NCBI GenBank assembly: GCA_949126835.1
Contig: OX421505.1
Location: 4,406,587 to 4,470,586 of the forward strand
DNA: 64,000 nucleotides
Source: Anisus vortex
Taxonomy: Eukaryota > Mollusca > Gastropoda > Planorbidae
Reading direction: 5' to 3'
This document shows, piece by piece, positions 33,741-43,222 of the stretch. Position 1 is the first letter of the stretch. Each line of letters opens with the position of its first letter. Both the position numbers and the translations under genes were made by a program. Below the pieces are notes generated by a model. The model was not told where the DNA came from. It worked only from the letters and a program-made list of their open reading frames with translations, and searched no databases.

Positions 33741-33803
33741 TACGGATAAGCGTAGGACGCAATAATCTTCCTAATAGTAGGAGCGTCTGTAATATATGAG
33801 ATA
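33741..33803 (+). mobile_element. SINE/LINE 3' tail fragment
   Basis: GGACGCAATAATCTTCCTAA, then GGAGCGTCTGTAATATATGAG and ATAAGA: same tail as the SINE at 19728-19903. It lies in the 3' flank of the interrupted host gene. Confidence 0.65.
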
Positions 33804-33898
33804 AGAATAGATAAATTTGGAAATGACAAAATGTATTGGAGTTTTTACTTAGTAGTTATTGCGATACATTTATAACAGATTACAATAACTAGGTGTTC

Positions 33899-34030
33899 CT
33901 AGGACATGTCCTCGTACCACCGGCTAAATCGCGACCAATATGTGTATGAGATGGCAGTCAAAAATCCTAAGCTGACATACAAAGTTGGGAAGATACTCGA
34001 GATTGTGTACTGTTGCTGTGTGTCTGTCAG
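33899..34030 (-). CDS. C-terminal part of the interrupted host gene
   Basis: Read on the minus strand after removing one copy of the GTCAG duplication, this continues the frame of exon 57461-57385 for 43 codons to TAG at 33901-33899. The product ends in a hydrophobic stretch (ISSIFPTLYVSLGFLTAISY) followed by YWSRFSRWYEDMS, possibly a tail anchor. The 23.4-kb retrotransposon nest separates it from the rest of the exon. In this haplotype it cannot be translated as part of the gene unless the whole nest is spliced out. Confidence 0.75.
   Translation of the reverse strand: MTDTQQQYTISSIFPTLYVSLGFLTAISYTYWSRFSRWYEDMS
34026..34030. repeat. GTCAG target-site duplication of E3, left
   Basis: Matches GTCAG at 57385-57389 on the far side of E3. 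Joining the two sides at this pentamer restores an open frame. Confidence 0.85.
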
Positions 34031-34184
34031 TATTACAAGGCGATTTATTCACTATAGTAAATCATGGATGAGACCTTCCATTTATATCACACAAGTATAC
34101 TTATAATTTATAATGTTATTACGGCTAGAGCCCCCATTCAATTTATGAAAATAATAGTTATAGTGTTGTTATTGTTAGTGTGAG
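34031..34184 (-). repeat. E3 left LTR, part 1 of 3
   Basis: Matches 56337-56490 of the right LTR. It is broken at GTGAG by insertion of E2. Confidence 0.85.
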
Positions 34185-34560
34185 TGCTAGTATGCACTAA
34201 CATGGTCAAAGGGAAATGACTCAGTAAATAGTCAATAGTCAATAGTATAGTACAAGAGTTATGGGCACTGGGAAGATTATGAATGTCACGATCTAGTTTG
34301 TTCTACTGCGTCTTAGATTTATAAAGAATGCTTTGCACGTTTTTCATGTGATACTTGCTTGACTGGGCAAGGCTGATCACGGGGGTAAAAGACCGGAGAA
34401 TGGTCAGTCGACTCAAATATCTAGCAGCGTATAGACGTATACGCTAGACTCGGAATTATACCACATTTTATCAGAATACTATTTCATTTCTTGGACTTAT
34501 ATTATATTATATGATTGTTGGATGTACTGTGAATAATGTATTGTGAGTAATAATAAATAG
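34185..34560 (+). repeat. E2 left LTR, part 1
   Basis: Matches 48191-48566. It ends at ATAG, the target site of E1; the remainder of the LTR resumes at 40936. Confidence 0.88.
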
Positions 34561-35182
34561 TGTTATGGCCCTCTATATGATTGACTATTATTACGACTCG
34601 TTAAATCGGATTCAATGAATATAGTTGTATCTTTATTAGAAGTCTCTAGATTCTGCTAATCTGTAGCCCAAGCTAGGGGTTCCTTGACTGACAGGTCTAT
34701 GCAGCAATGTAGTTATATTCGTGATAATTATCTTCAACACCTTTCTCAACAATGATAGATCAAACAACTCCAGTTGTTGAATAAACAATTTTATTTAAAT
34801 TGTAGACTCAATATAAACGATCAATAAACTTCATCAACTGATGGCAACATAAGTTTCAATACAATGGCATACAATATACAAATGAATATAGCGACTTCAC
34901 TCGACAAACTTCCGAACTGAACTCTTTAAGGAGGTTGGGACTTTACAAAGAAAACGATCATCAAAGATTCTACAGGGTCTTAATACGCATTTTAACCTCT
35001 TTCTCTATAATTACTACGATCCAGAATTATCCCCCAATTTCCACGGGATTTGAACGAATTATTTTATTTAAACTGCCCTCAGGGCATAAAGGTCAAACCT
35101 TGGTCGCTTTGGACTCTGATACGCACTTGTTAAGAGGTCAATGCCTTACTACGTCATTCATTTATGACCGAGATTCGTAACA
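34561..35182 (-). repeat. E1 left (3') LTR
   Basis: 622 bp, TGTTATGG...CGTAACA, almost identical to 40310-40931. Confidence 0.93.
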
Positions 35183-35199
35183 TCCCCCCCCTTCTAAAG
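35183..35199 (-). promoter_or_regulatory. E1 polypurine tract
   Basis: On the minus strand CTTTAGAAGGGGGGGGA abuts the 3' LTR, the expected plus-strand DNA primer site. Confidence 0.75.
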
Positions 35200-37374
35200 T
35201 TTTATAATTATTTCTTTTACATTTGAAAAAATGTTAATTTTAAGGAATAATTATAAAAGAAAATATTCCGGGGAAAACAATACCATTTAATTGGCTATCC
35301 CAATAATTCAATCGAACTGATAACAATAACATATAATATATGCAATATAAGTTCATCTTATCAAATGGCTTAACTACAGTCATTCAATCATTCAATTTTT
35401 AATTCAAAACAATGGACAATTAAATTGTTTATCTAAATCTGGTATTCAAGAAAAATACATAATCATTCTTAATAGATATAATATAATACAAGTTAATAAT
35501 TTCTATTACATGAACATCCCACTGTAATAAAAACTCTCTCGTCCATTTAATTATAAACTAATATCTTTTACAATTTGTAATTATACAACAAAAGAAAAAA
35601 TCACTTAATGTCTATTCAGACACGACTTATTTTTTCATAAGGAGAAAAAAACCCAACGTTCTGATAGAACACATGCTAGGCCGAACTCAATTACAAAACA
35701 AAAAAAAATACTACTAGACCTGACCTAATTACACGTTACAAACATTATTGCTCGTGTAGACAGTATTTTTTTTTAAGCCTGTAGGCTGACTAACACATTA
35801 GACAACTGTCTGTGGCGAGACAACAGATTTCTAGGTCAGTATTCTTTTTTTCTTTCTCTCCCTATTCCTTGCGATCACTCTCTCATTCCCTAAATGTTTA
35901 CATGGCTATGCAAATTTTTTTTACCTCATCACCGCTTAGGTCAAAATCTCTACGCGATTAAAAGGTGATCATATTAAATGAGCATTATTTAACAACCATT
36001 ATCTCAAAATTAAATTCATTTATGTTATTTTGAGAACATTAAACATAGTCTGTTCACGAATTAAAATAGTTTATAGCAAAAATCATTAAAAATATTTCAA
36101 TTTTTCATTTTACCATGACCTTTCGACGTCATTATTTTCTTTTTAAAAGAGTTCACATTGAAACATTCTATCTTTCATGCAGACATGGATTTACTTGAAA
36201 CAAATTTGGTTAATTTACTTAATTAACTATCAATCAAAGCAGATTATATTATCTTCATACAATCTTATTACTAAACAGTAAGTAATTATTTTCTTTAGAT
36301 TACATTAAAGACATTTCAAATACAATATTATTGAAGTAGAAAAGAGTTAAGCATAGGCTACTATTAATTTTTTTCAGAGCGAAATCAATGTAAAAATTTA
36401 TGTACAAAACAAACTGCTAGTTTGAATGGTTAGTTCCATATCCAAGCTTTTCAGTCAGTAAAGTTGGAATACATTGCTCTTTTCCATTCCATAAAGGTTT
36501 TATTCTTAGGTTCTAGGTTCCTGTTACTTTCACAGTGTTCAGGTCTACCCAGTCTTTTGCTTGTCAATACAATTCATTCAATCTATTTTAACTAATACAA
36601 AAAAAAATAGATTAGTTTTACAATCTTGACATGAAATCCTTAATTAATAATACATTTGTTGAACATTGGTGTGTCAACATTATAAATTTTCAACCATGAA
36701 ATTCTCAATCATTCTGGTTTACAGTGTCAAGTCAGTGGCACATATCCTAAATTTATACAAAACAAGGATAAGTTTTATTTTACATTAGTTTCACTTCTGG
36801 TCTGCTTTTCATGTAACAGTATCCTAAAAAGTGAAAAATCATATATAATACAGTTCTTGGAATTCTTTTTAGTCATAGCTCTGCCTTGCTGCAACTATTT
36901 TTACCCTACATTATCATACATTCAATGATAATATAATAAATGAATAAATTCACATAGAAGAAATTTGCATCTTGACTCAGTGCAATATTTCAACAACAGT
37001 ACATGATAAAATAAATCCATAGTACAATCATAAAACATTTCTCAATACTTTAGTGATAGAAAATTCTCTTTTCTTAAAATCATTTACATCTTTATCAATC
37101 AGATTATCCTCTCTGCCAAATGTTTCAATTATCATTTCCAGAGATTCTCAAACATATCTTATAATCAGTCCACATTTATAATGTCCTCTGATTTAGAAAC
37201 CAATTCTGCGGATAAAACTGATCTTTTTCTCTTATAGCAATTATTTTAAATGCTCAACCTAACAAGTTTGTTTAGAAATATCACACTATAATGATATTTA
37301 CTCTAACAATACTTTTACTCATTCCTTTTTCTTCACAAGTAAGGGATTTAGTTTTAAAATAGTAAGTTTGGTAA
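35200..37374 (-). other. non-coding interior of E1
   Basis: 2.2 kb, AT-rich, without long ORFs, between the second ORF and the polypurine tract, where an autonomous relative would carry the rest of pol. I recognise no captured gene in it. Confidence 0.5.
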
Positions 37375-38111
37375 CTAACTATCAGTGAATTTGTCATTCA
37401 ATTCATCCTGTACTCCAGGCATAAATTTTACAAATAAGAGTAACAATGTTAACAACATCAAGCTTATTCCAATTGTTTTCAGAAGGTAAGGCTTTATCAT
37501 TTTCAAATGATATAATATTTTTGCCTTTCTTTCATCACACAACAATGGCATCTGCATGTGAGCAGTGTACAATTTTTTTCTAACAAATACAGTTATGTCA
37601 GACAAAAAATTTATGTACTTATCTAGGTACTTGCTCAGCCCAAGGAGGTCCAATTCGGTCTGCCATTCCTCTGGAAGTAGTTTGAGTGGTCCTCGGACAG
37701 TGGGTCCAAAGATTGGTCCATAGGCTCCTCGACTTTCCGGATGGGATTCATTTGTCACCTCATGCTCCAGGCATAAGTTCTTTAGGACTGGATTGAAGAG
37801 TTCCGGGGCGAAGTTGGTTCTTCGATCTGTCGGTATGGATTGTGGTAACCCATAGCTTTTGGTAGTTTCGGTCCAGCTCTCCGCACTCGTTTCTTCAGTG
37901 ATGCTCCTCAAATCTTCATCTGTACCGGCAACTGCAGGTTTGCATTGTTGTTTGAGCATGCTGTGGTCTATATGTTCATAGACATCAGTAGTAGGATTTT
38001 CTTTCTCGTCGACAGCTTTCTCATGCAGCTGTAGCAACTCTGGGTCTACTTTCTGTTCAGCAATCAATTCATTTTGTGATGACTTCTTTGATTGTTCATT
38101 TCCTTTCATCA
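37375..38111 (-). CDS. E1 second ORF: integrase remnant plus C-terminal membrane segment
   Basis: About 245 residues. The N-terminal third is acidic. The middle resembles the integrase core of E3 (YGLPQSIPTDRRTNF around residue 87, then ESRGAYG) but jumps to FGPTVRGPLKLLPEEW, skipping about 35 residues including the catalytic-Glu region. The end has a 21-residue hydrophobic segment (near 214-234, GISLMLLTLLLLFVKFM) followed by a short polar tail. Its start overlaps the Gag stop as TGATG, a layout that permits termination-reinitiation. The frame is open although the integrase is clearly non-functional, so it may have a new role (for example membrane targeting of particles) or be recently decayed. 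No Env signature is present. Confidence 0.65.
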
Positions 38112-40139
38112 ATCATCAATCTTGGAGAAAATAGTAGTATCTAGTTCCACTTCTTCTTCCTCTATCTTCTCTCGTGGGAGAATTTCTTCTTTCTTTCTCT
38201 TTTCTTGTGAGATAATTTCTTCTTTCTTTTTCTGTGGTGTCATACCATTTATGACATCACCTACAGGATAAAGTTCTTTTTCTTTTCCTGTCTCCACCAT
38301 AGGACTAGGGTCGGGATTTTCCTTCACAATCAGTTCAGGTCTCACCCTCCCTTTCGCCAAATCATTTGCTAGGATAACAGATATGCCCTCAACAGGAAGT
38401 TTTGATATTACTCCAACTGTCACATATCCTGTCACCAAGCCAGATGATAGGTATATCCTATGTAGAGGTATTTCTTCTTTCCATTCAAAACCTCTCAATA
38501 GGACAGTCTGTCCTGTCAATGTATTATCATTCAATGGTAATACATCTTTAAGCAGCAGTGTTAATGATGCTCCTGTGTCTCGTAATATTTTTACGGACTT
38601 CAGTGGTCCTTCTTTTTGTAAGGCCACACAACCTTCACTAATGAACGGTTGAAAACTGCACAGGGTCTCTGTGTCAATTTTATTCTTCCCTTGACCATGA
38701 CTTTCGGGTGTTGTTTCATCTTTCGATGACTTCAGACTCTTGTTCGAGTCAAAAATACTTTGGTCTACTTTTTCGTCTCTGTGGACTTGGACAATTAATC
38801 CAATAGTAGCCATTCTGTATTTATAATCAGGATATTTATCCTCATTATCTTCAGTTGTAGATTTCTCTACCTTCTGACTTTTGCTCTCAGGCAAATCCAC
38901 CCTCAGTGTTTCTGGTTTAGAAGAATCTTTCTTCGAATTCAGTTCGTTTGTATTTTCGCTTTCTTGTACATTCTGTATTGGTTTATGGCTGACGCACATT
39001 ACCACTTTATTAGGTCCTTTTTCTTTCCTTATACTCCAACAGTCTTCGATGCTATGTCCTGTTCTTTTACAAAAAGTACATTGGACGTTTTTGTAGACAG
39101 GTTTTTTATTAACATCATTTTGTTTCACAAAATGCTCTTTTTCACGATGTTTTTGTGTGTTTTCTGCTTGCCGTTGTGGCCTATTAAAATTCTTTTCACC
39201 AGCTGTCCTATGACACAGTGCATACTGTTCAGCTAAATCCGCAGCCTTATGTGGGTCAGTGATGTCACGCTCGGATAAATACATTCTTATATCCGGCCTC
39301 ACTTTGTTAATAAAATCCTCTAACAGAATGATATCTTTCATTTCTTTTAATGTGGAGATATTTCTGGATTTTATCCACTGATCCATTAACTTTTCTTCTG
39401 CTCTAAGGAAGTCTAAGTGTGTTTGGTAAGGGGACATTGTGTACTGACGGAACCTTTTCCGATAACTTTCCGGTATTTGGTTATAGGCTTTAAGTACAGT
39501 GTCTTTAATGATTTCATAATCATTTAAATTCTCCTCTTTTAATAATAGAACACAATCTCTTGCCCTTCCCTGAGTAAAAGCTGTTCTGACTAATATTCCC
39601 CATTTATCTTCTGGGAACTTAAAATCTCTGCAAGAAATTTCAAAGGTCTGGAAGAAATTAGCTATTTCACTTTCTTTATCAATGTAGGTAGGGACTAGCT
39701 TTTTCCATCTGGCCATCTCTACATCACTATGAGATTCCTTTTTAGTAGCGCCTATCTTCGCCAGTTCTATTCTTTCCTGACTTTCTATTTCTCTTTGACT
39801 TTTCTTATCTCTTTCCTGACTTTCTATTTCTCTTTGACTTTTCTTATCTCTTTCCTGACTTTCTATTTCTAGACGTCTTTCTTCTATTTCAAGCCGTTTC
39901 ATTTCTAGTTGAAATCGGAACTGTTCAGACATCTGACCTTCAATTTGATATCCCTCCGCTCTTGATTCTACTTTCAACTTGCCACTCGCAATCAACACAT
40001 CTTTTATCTGCTGTGTCAACACAGTCCTCGATGGTGTAGTCTCAGTAACTTCTATCTTTAAGATCTCAGCGATCTCTTTTAACTTCTTTATTGATAAAGT
40101 TTTCAGAACTTCTTCTTCTGGATTTTCAATAAATTCCAT
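38109..40139 (-). CDS. E1 Gag-protease, intact, 676 aa
   Basis: The N-terminus (residues 13-52, LSIKKLKEIAEILKI...) has the spacing of a SAP DNA-binding motif. A charged coiled coil with repeated IESQERDKKSQRE units covers roughly 80-125. The capsid/SCAN-like helices follow (about 150-310, YRKRFRQYTMSPYQTHLDFL). CCHC knuckle CTFCKRTGHSIEDC lies near 351-364. The retropepsin active site ILRDTGASLTLLL lies near 518. Closely parallel to the E3 Gag. Start ATG 40139 is 150 bases inside the primer site. No lesion seen. The basic C-terminus has KKEEI repeats. Confidence 0.85.
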   Translation of the reverse strand: MEFIENPEEEVLKTLSIKKLKEIAEILKIEVTETTPSRTVLTQQIKDVLIASGKLKVESRAEGYQIEGQMSEQFRFQLEMKRLEIEERRLEIESQERDKKSQREIESQERDKKSQREIESQERIELAKIGATKKESHSDVEMARWKKLVPTYIDKESEIANFFQTFEISCRDFKFPEDKWGILVRTAFTQGRARDCVLLLKEENLNDYEIIKDTVLKAYNQIPESYRKRFRQYTMSPYQTHLDFLRAEEKLMDQWIKSRNISTLKEMKDIILLEDFINKVRPDIRMYLSERDITDPHKAADLAEQYALCHRTAGEKNFNRPQRQAENTQKHREKEHFVKQNDVNKKPVYKNVQCTFCKRTGHSIEDCWSIRKEKGPNKVVMCVSHKPIQNVQESENTNELNSKKDSSKPETLRVDLPESKSQKVEKSTTEDNEDKYPDYKYRMATIGLIVQVHRDEKVDQSIFDSNKSLKSSKDETTPESHGQGKNKIDTETLCSFQPFISEGCVALQKEGPLKSVKILRDTGASLTLLLKDVLPLNDNTLTGQTVLLRGFEWKEEIPLHRIYLSSGLVTGYVTVGVISKLPVEGISVILANDLAKGRVRPELIVKENPDPSPMVETGKEKELYPVGDVINGMTPQKKKEEIISQEKRKKEEILPREKIEEEEVELDTTIFSKIDD

Positions 40140-40288
40140 TCTTTAGTTAAGAGATTTATAAAATGTAAATTTCCAACTTACGTTTTTCCAATCGGAAGAA
40201 TAATTTCAGCGTTCTTAGGCTTGCTCAGTAGGTCACGGCTCCAACACACAACACAACACAACTTGAATATATGCTTCACTATACAACT

Positions 40289-40306
40289 ATCCCGGACGAG
40301 CCCCCA
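40289..40306 (-). promoter_or_regulatory. E1 primer binding site, tRNA-Pro
   Basis: The minus strand reads TGGGGGCTCGTCCGGGAT, the exact complement of the tRNA-Pro 3' end including CCA, the same 18 bases used by murine leukaemia virus. It lies three bases from the 5' LTR. Confidence 0.88.
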
Positions 40307-40309
40307 AAC

Positions 40310-40931
40310 TGTTATGGCCCTCTATATGATTGACTATTATTACGACTCGTTAAATCGGATTCAATGAATATAGTTGTATCTTTATTAGAAGTCTCTAGAT
40401 TCTGCTAATCTGTAGCCCAAGCTAGGGGTTCCTTGACTGACAGGTCTATGCAGCAATGTAGTTATATTCGTGATAATTATCTTCAACACCTTTCTCAACA
40501 ATGATAGATCAAACAACTCCAGTTGTTGAATAAACAATTTTATTTAAATTGTAGACTCAATATAAACGATCAATAAACTTCATCAACTGATGGCAACATA
40601 AGTTTCAATACAATGGCATACAATATACAAATGAATATAGCGACTTCACTCGACAAACTTCCGAACTGAACTCTTTAAGGAGGTCGGGACTTTACAAAGA
40701 AAACGATCATCGAAGATTCTACAGGGTCTTAATACGCATTTTAACCTCTTTCTCTATAATTACTACGATCCAGAATTATCCCCCAATTTCCACGGGATTT
40801 GAACGAATTATTTTATTTAAACTGCCCTCAGGGCATAAAGGTCAAACCTTGGTCGCTTTGGACTCTGATACACACTTGTTAAGAGGTCAATGCCTTACTA
40901 CGTCATTCATTTATGACCGAGATTCGTAACA
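40310..40931 (-). repeat. E1 right (5') LTR
   Basis: 622 bp, same ends as 34561-35182. It would drive transcription leftwards. Confidence 0.93.
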
Positions 40932-40935
40932 ATAG

Positions 40936-41092
40936 ATATATATATTGCTGCAAAGATTTGAATTATCAAGTGTGTTAAACGTACTGTGAAAATAATATTA
41001 AAGAAACATTTAACTCAACTCAATCAACTCAATCAACTCATGATTCTATTAGCCTACGAAAAACAATAATAATTAAAATAGAATCAATAACA
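40936..41092 (+). repeat. E2 left LTR, part 2
   Basis: Matches 48567-48723. It ends AATCAATAACA, directly followed by the E2 leader. Confidence 0.88.
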
Positions 41093-42926
41093 GTGGTGGC
41101 AGCGATAAACGGCAACGGTAAACGGCAGCGGTGAACGGCAGCGGTGTACGGCAACTACTAAACTACAACATAATGAAATGCTTCCACAAAACCAAATCTT
41201 AGAAGGTAAAGTCTGATTTTCAAATTGTCAACTCTCTCATGCAAACTATTCAGCAAACTATTCAACCAGTCAACCTGGTCATAAAATCGTTAGAGAGAAC
41301 GCTAAAACATCTCTCAGAAAATATATGATTTGCTGGTGGATGGCAGAATTTAATGGACGATTTCTAAAGATATTAATCAAGATTCAATCAACACGGTATA
41401 AAGCCATATTCAGGGTAACAGGAAACAGAGACACTGCAGCAAGACTTGTAAAAGTCAGTAGATACATAGGCGGCACAACAGGCAACAAAAAGGTGGGTGC
41501 ACGTGGCGCTCTACATCTCAACCCACATTGCATTTTTCAAAGGTGCCGACGCTGGAATTAATAAAAAATTTTCAAGATTATATTTGGATTACGTGGAACG
41601 TCGAGAGCTGTCGTATGAATTTCTTTGTGATCAATCGTTGATCATGAAAAATTGAATTATCACGCATGAAACATTTTTAAACAAAACAGCTTCTGAATCT
41701 AGACTGTAATATTTTACAATACGCTATGAAGTGAAGCAATGACGTCACACAAGATGGCGGACACTAGATAAACAAGATGGCGGACACTAGTTCAACTAGA
41801 GGTCAACACGTGTGTGTGTGAGATCCGAAGGTAACAAGGCAATCATCAACGCATAGTATTCACTTAGTCATACTTTGTGGAATACCAAGACCTTATTGAA
41901 GACAGATTGTACTCTAACGTAAATTAATTCAAGAGATTCGTTTACATTATGCGAATTATAGCTATCTCGCTATACAGTAAAGTTAATTTGAATTAATGTG
42001 ATGAAGATTGTGTTAATTAATTTAAATCATTCGTAACTGGATTAACGTCATGAAGTATGTGTTAGTTAAAATTTAAGCTACTATTAGACCATTCACTTGG
42101 ATCAAATGGATTAACTTCATCGTCAAGAAGATTCATTGTGTTACTTAAATACTATTTAAGTTTGATATAATTAACATTTATTTTAATATTATACATGTTA
42201 AATGATTCTTTGATAGGGTAATTTCTGTTAGCTGTATTGACTTGTTTGTTTTTGTTCAAATATTAAAGTAAAATTATTGTCTTTGTCAATGTTGATAAAT
42301 ATTGTGATTCTAGTGTGAACATCTCCTCTATTACTGTTGTCCATGCAGCATTTGTGTCCTTAATTAAGATTATGTTGTGTTTCATTTATTTTAGTTATAC
42401 ATAATTGTTGTGTTGTGTTTCATTTAATTTTAGTTATACATAATTGTTGTTTTGTTTTGTTTTTTAAATATAATTAATATTATTGGTTCAAGATAACCAC
42501 TATTAGTTCTGATAGATTCTTGATAGTAACAATAACTATCAATTGTTTATAAATATAATTTATGCAAAGGTCAATATTTATGTACACACTATAGAAAATA
42601 GTAAATAAGGCATTTTTACAAATATAATAATTGACAATAGTCAACATTTACATACAAGTAAAGTAAATTGAAAAATAAGAAGAGAAAATAATTTATCAAT
42701 CAAAAGATTATGCTTTGCATTGTTCCAATTCCAAAATGCTTTCAATTATAATAGCATAGTGAATAGAAATAATAGTATTGCAAGTATTTAGCCTCAATTT
42801 AATAATACATGGTCTACATAATAATTATAAGAATTACATTGTGAATGTCCACTCTATAAATAATAATAAATAATAGCATTGTCCTGTACAAAATAATATT
42901 TTATTGTTAATGATCAAGAATTAAAT
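41093..42926 (+). other. E2 leader region
   Basis: Begins with the candidate primer site (TGGTGGCAGCGATAAACG, 41094-41111) followed by short tandem ACGGCAGCGGTGA-like units. Then 1.8 kb without a supported ORF before the Gag start. Unusually long for a leader; packaging signals or a lost ORF may lie here. Confidence 0.5.
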
Positions 42927-43222
42927 ATGGATGTAAAAGTTAAATTAATGTATGAAGAAGCTAAAGCTTTAACAAAGGAATTTGAAATAACAGAAAAAAA
43001 AGAATTGCAAGAATTTATAGAAAAGAAAGTAAAAGAGTTAAAAAAGGAAGAGATGAGCGTGCAGAAAGTAGGTCACATGAACTTAAACAAAAAGAATTAG
43101 ACAATGAACTTAAACAAAAAGAAAAAGAATTAGAACTTAAACAAAAAGAATTAGAATTAGACAATGAACTTAAACAAAAAGAAATACAACTAAAACTAGA
43201 CCATGAATTAGAACTAGCTAAA
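42927..43222 (+). CDS. E2 Gag N-terminus, frameshifted
   Basis: ATG 42927 opens a charged helical segment (MDVKVKLMYEEAKALTKEFE). The frame changes near the A-rich run at about 43040-43050 and continues as Lys/Glu/Leu repeats (LKQKE units) into the long ORF. The coiled coil parallels the charged coils of the E1 and E3 Gags. The frameshift sits in a homopolymer, so a sequencing error is possible. Confidence 0.6.

Larger units (their letters stand above)
34561..40931 (-). mobile_element. E1: non-autonomous Gmr1-like LTR element (Gag-protease only), youngest insertion
   Basis: 622-bp LTRs at 34561-35182 and 40310-40931 differ at only about three sites. 4-bp target duplication ATAG (34557-34560 and 40932-40935) inside the left LTR of E2. 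On the minus strand: 5' LTR, 3-base gap, an 18-base primer site for tRNA-Pro, Gag-protease (40139-38109), a second ORF (38111-37375) made partly of integrase fragments with a C-terminal membrane segment, 2.2 kb of AT-rich non-coding sequence, a C-rich/G-rich polypurine tract, 3' LTR. No RT or RNase H. The near-identical LTRs show recent movement, so enzymes must have come from another element. Confidence 0.9.

Noticed and set aside
37375..38111. Retroviral envelope protein in E1
   Set aside because: It has a membrane segment, but the body is made of integrase fragments. There is no signal peptide, furin site, fusion peptide or cysteine pattern of Env.
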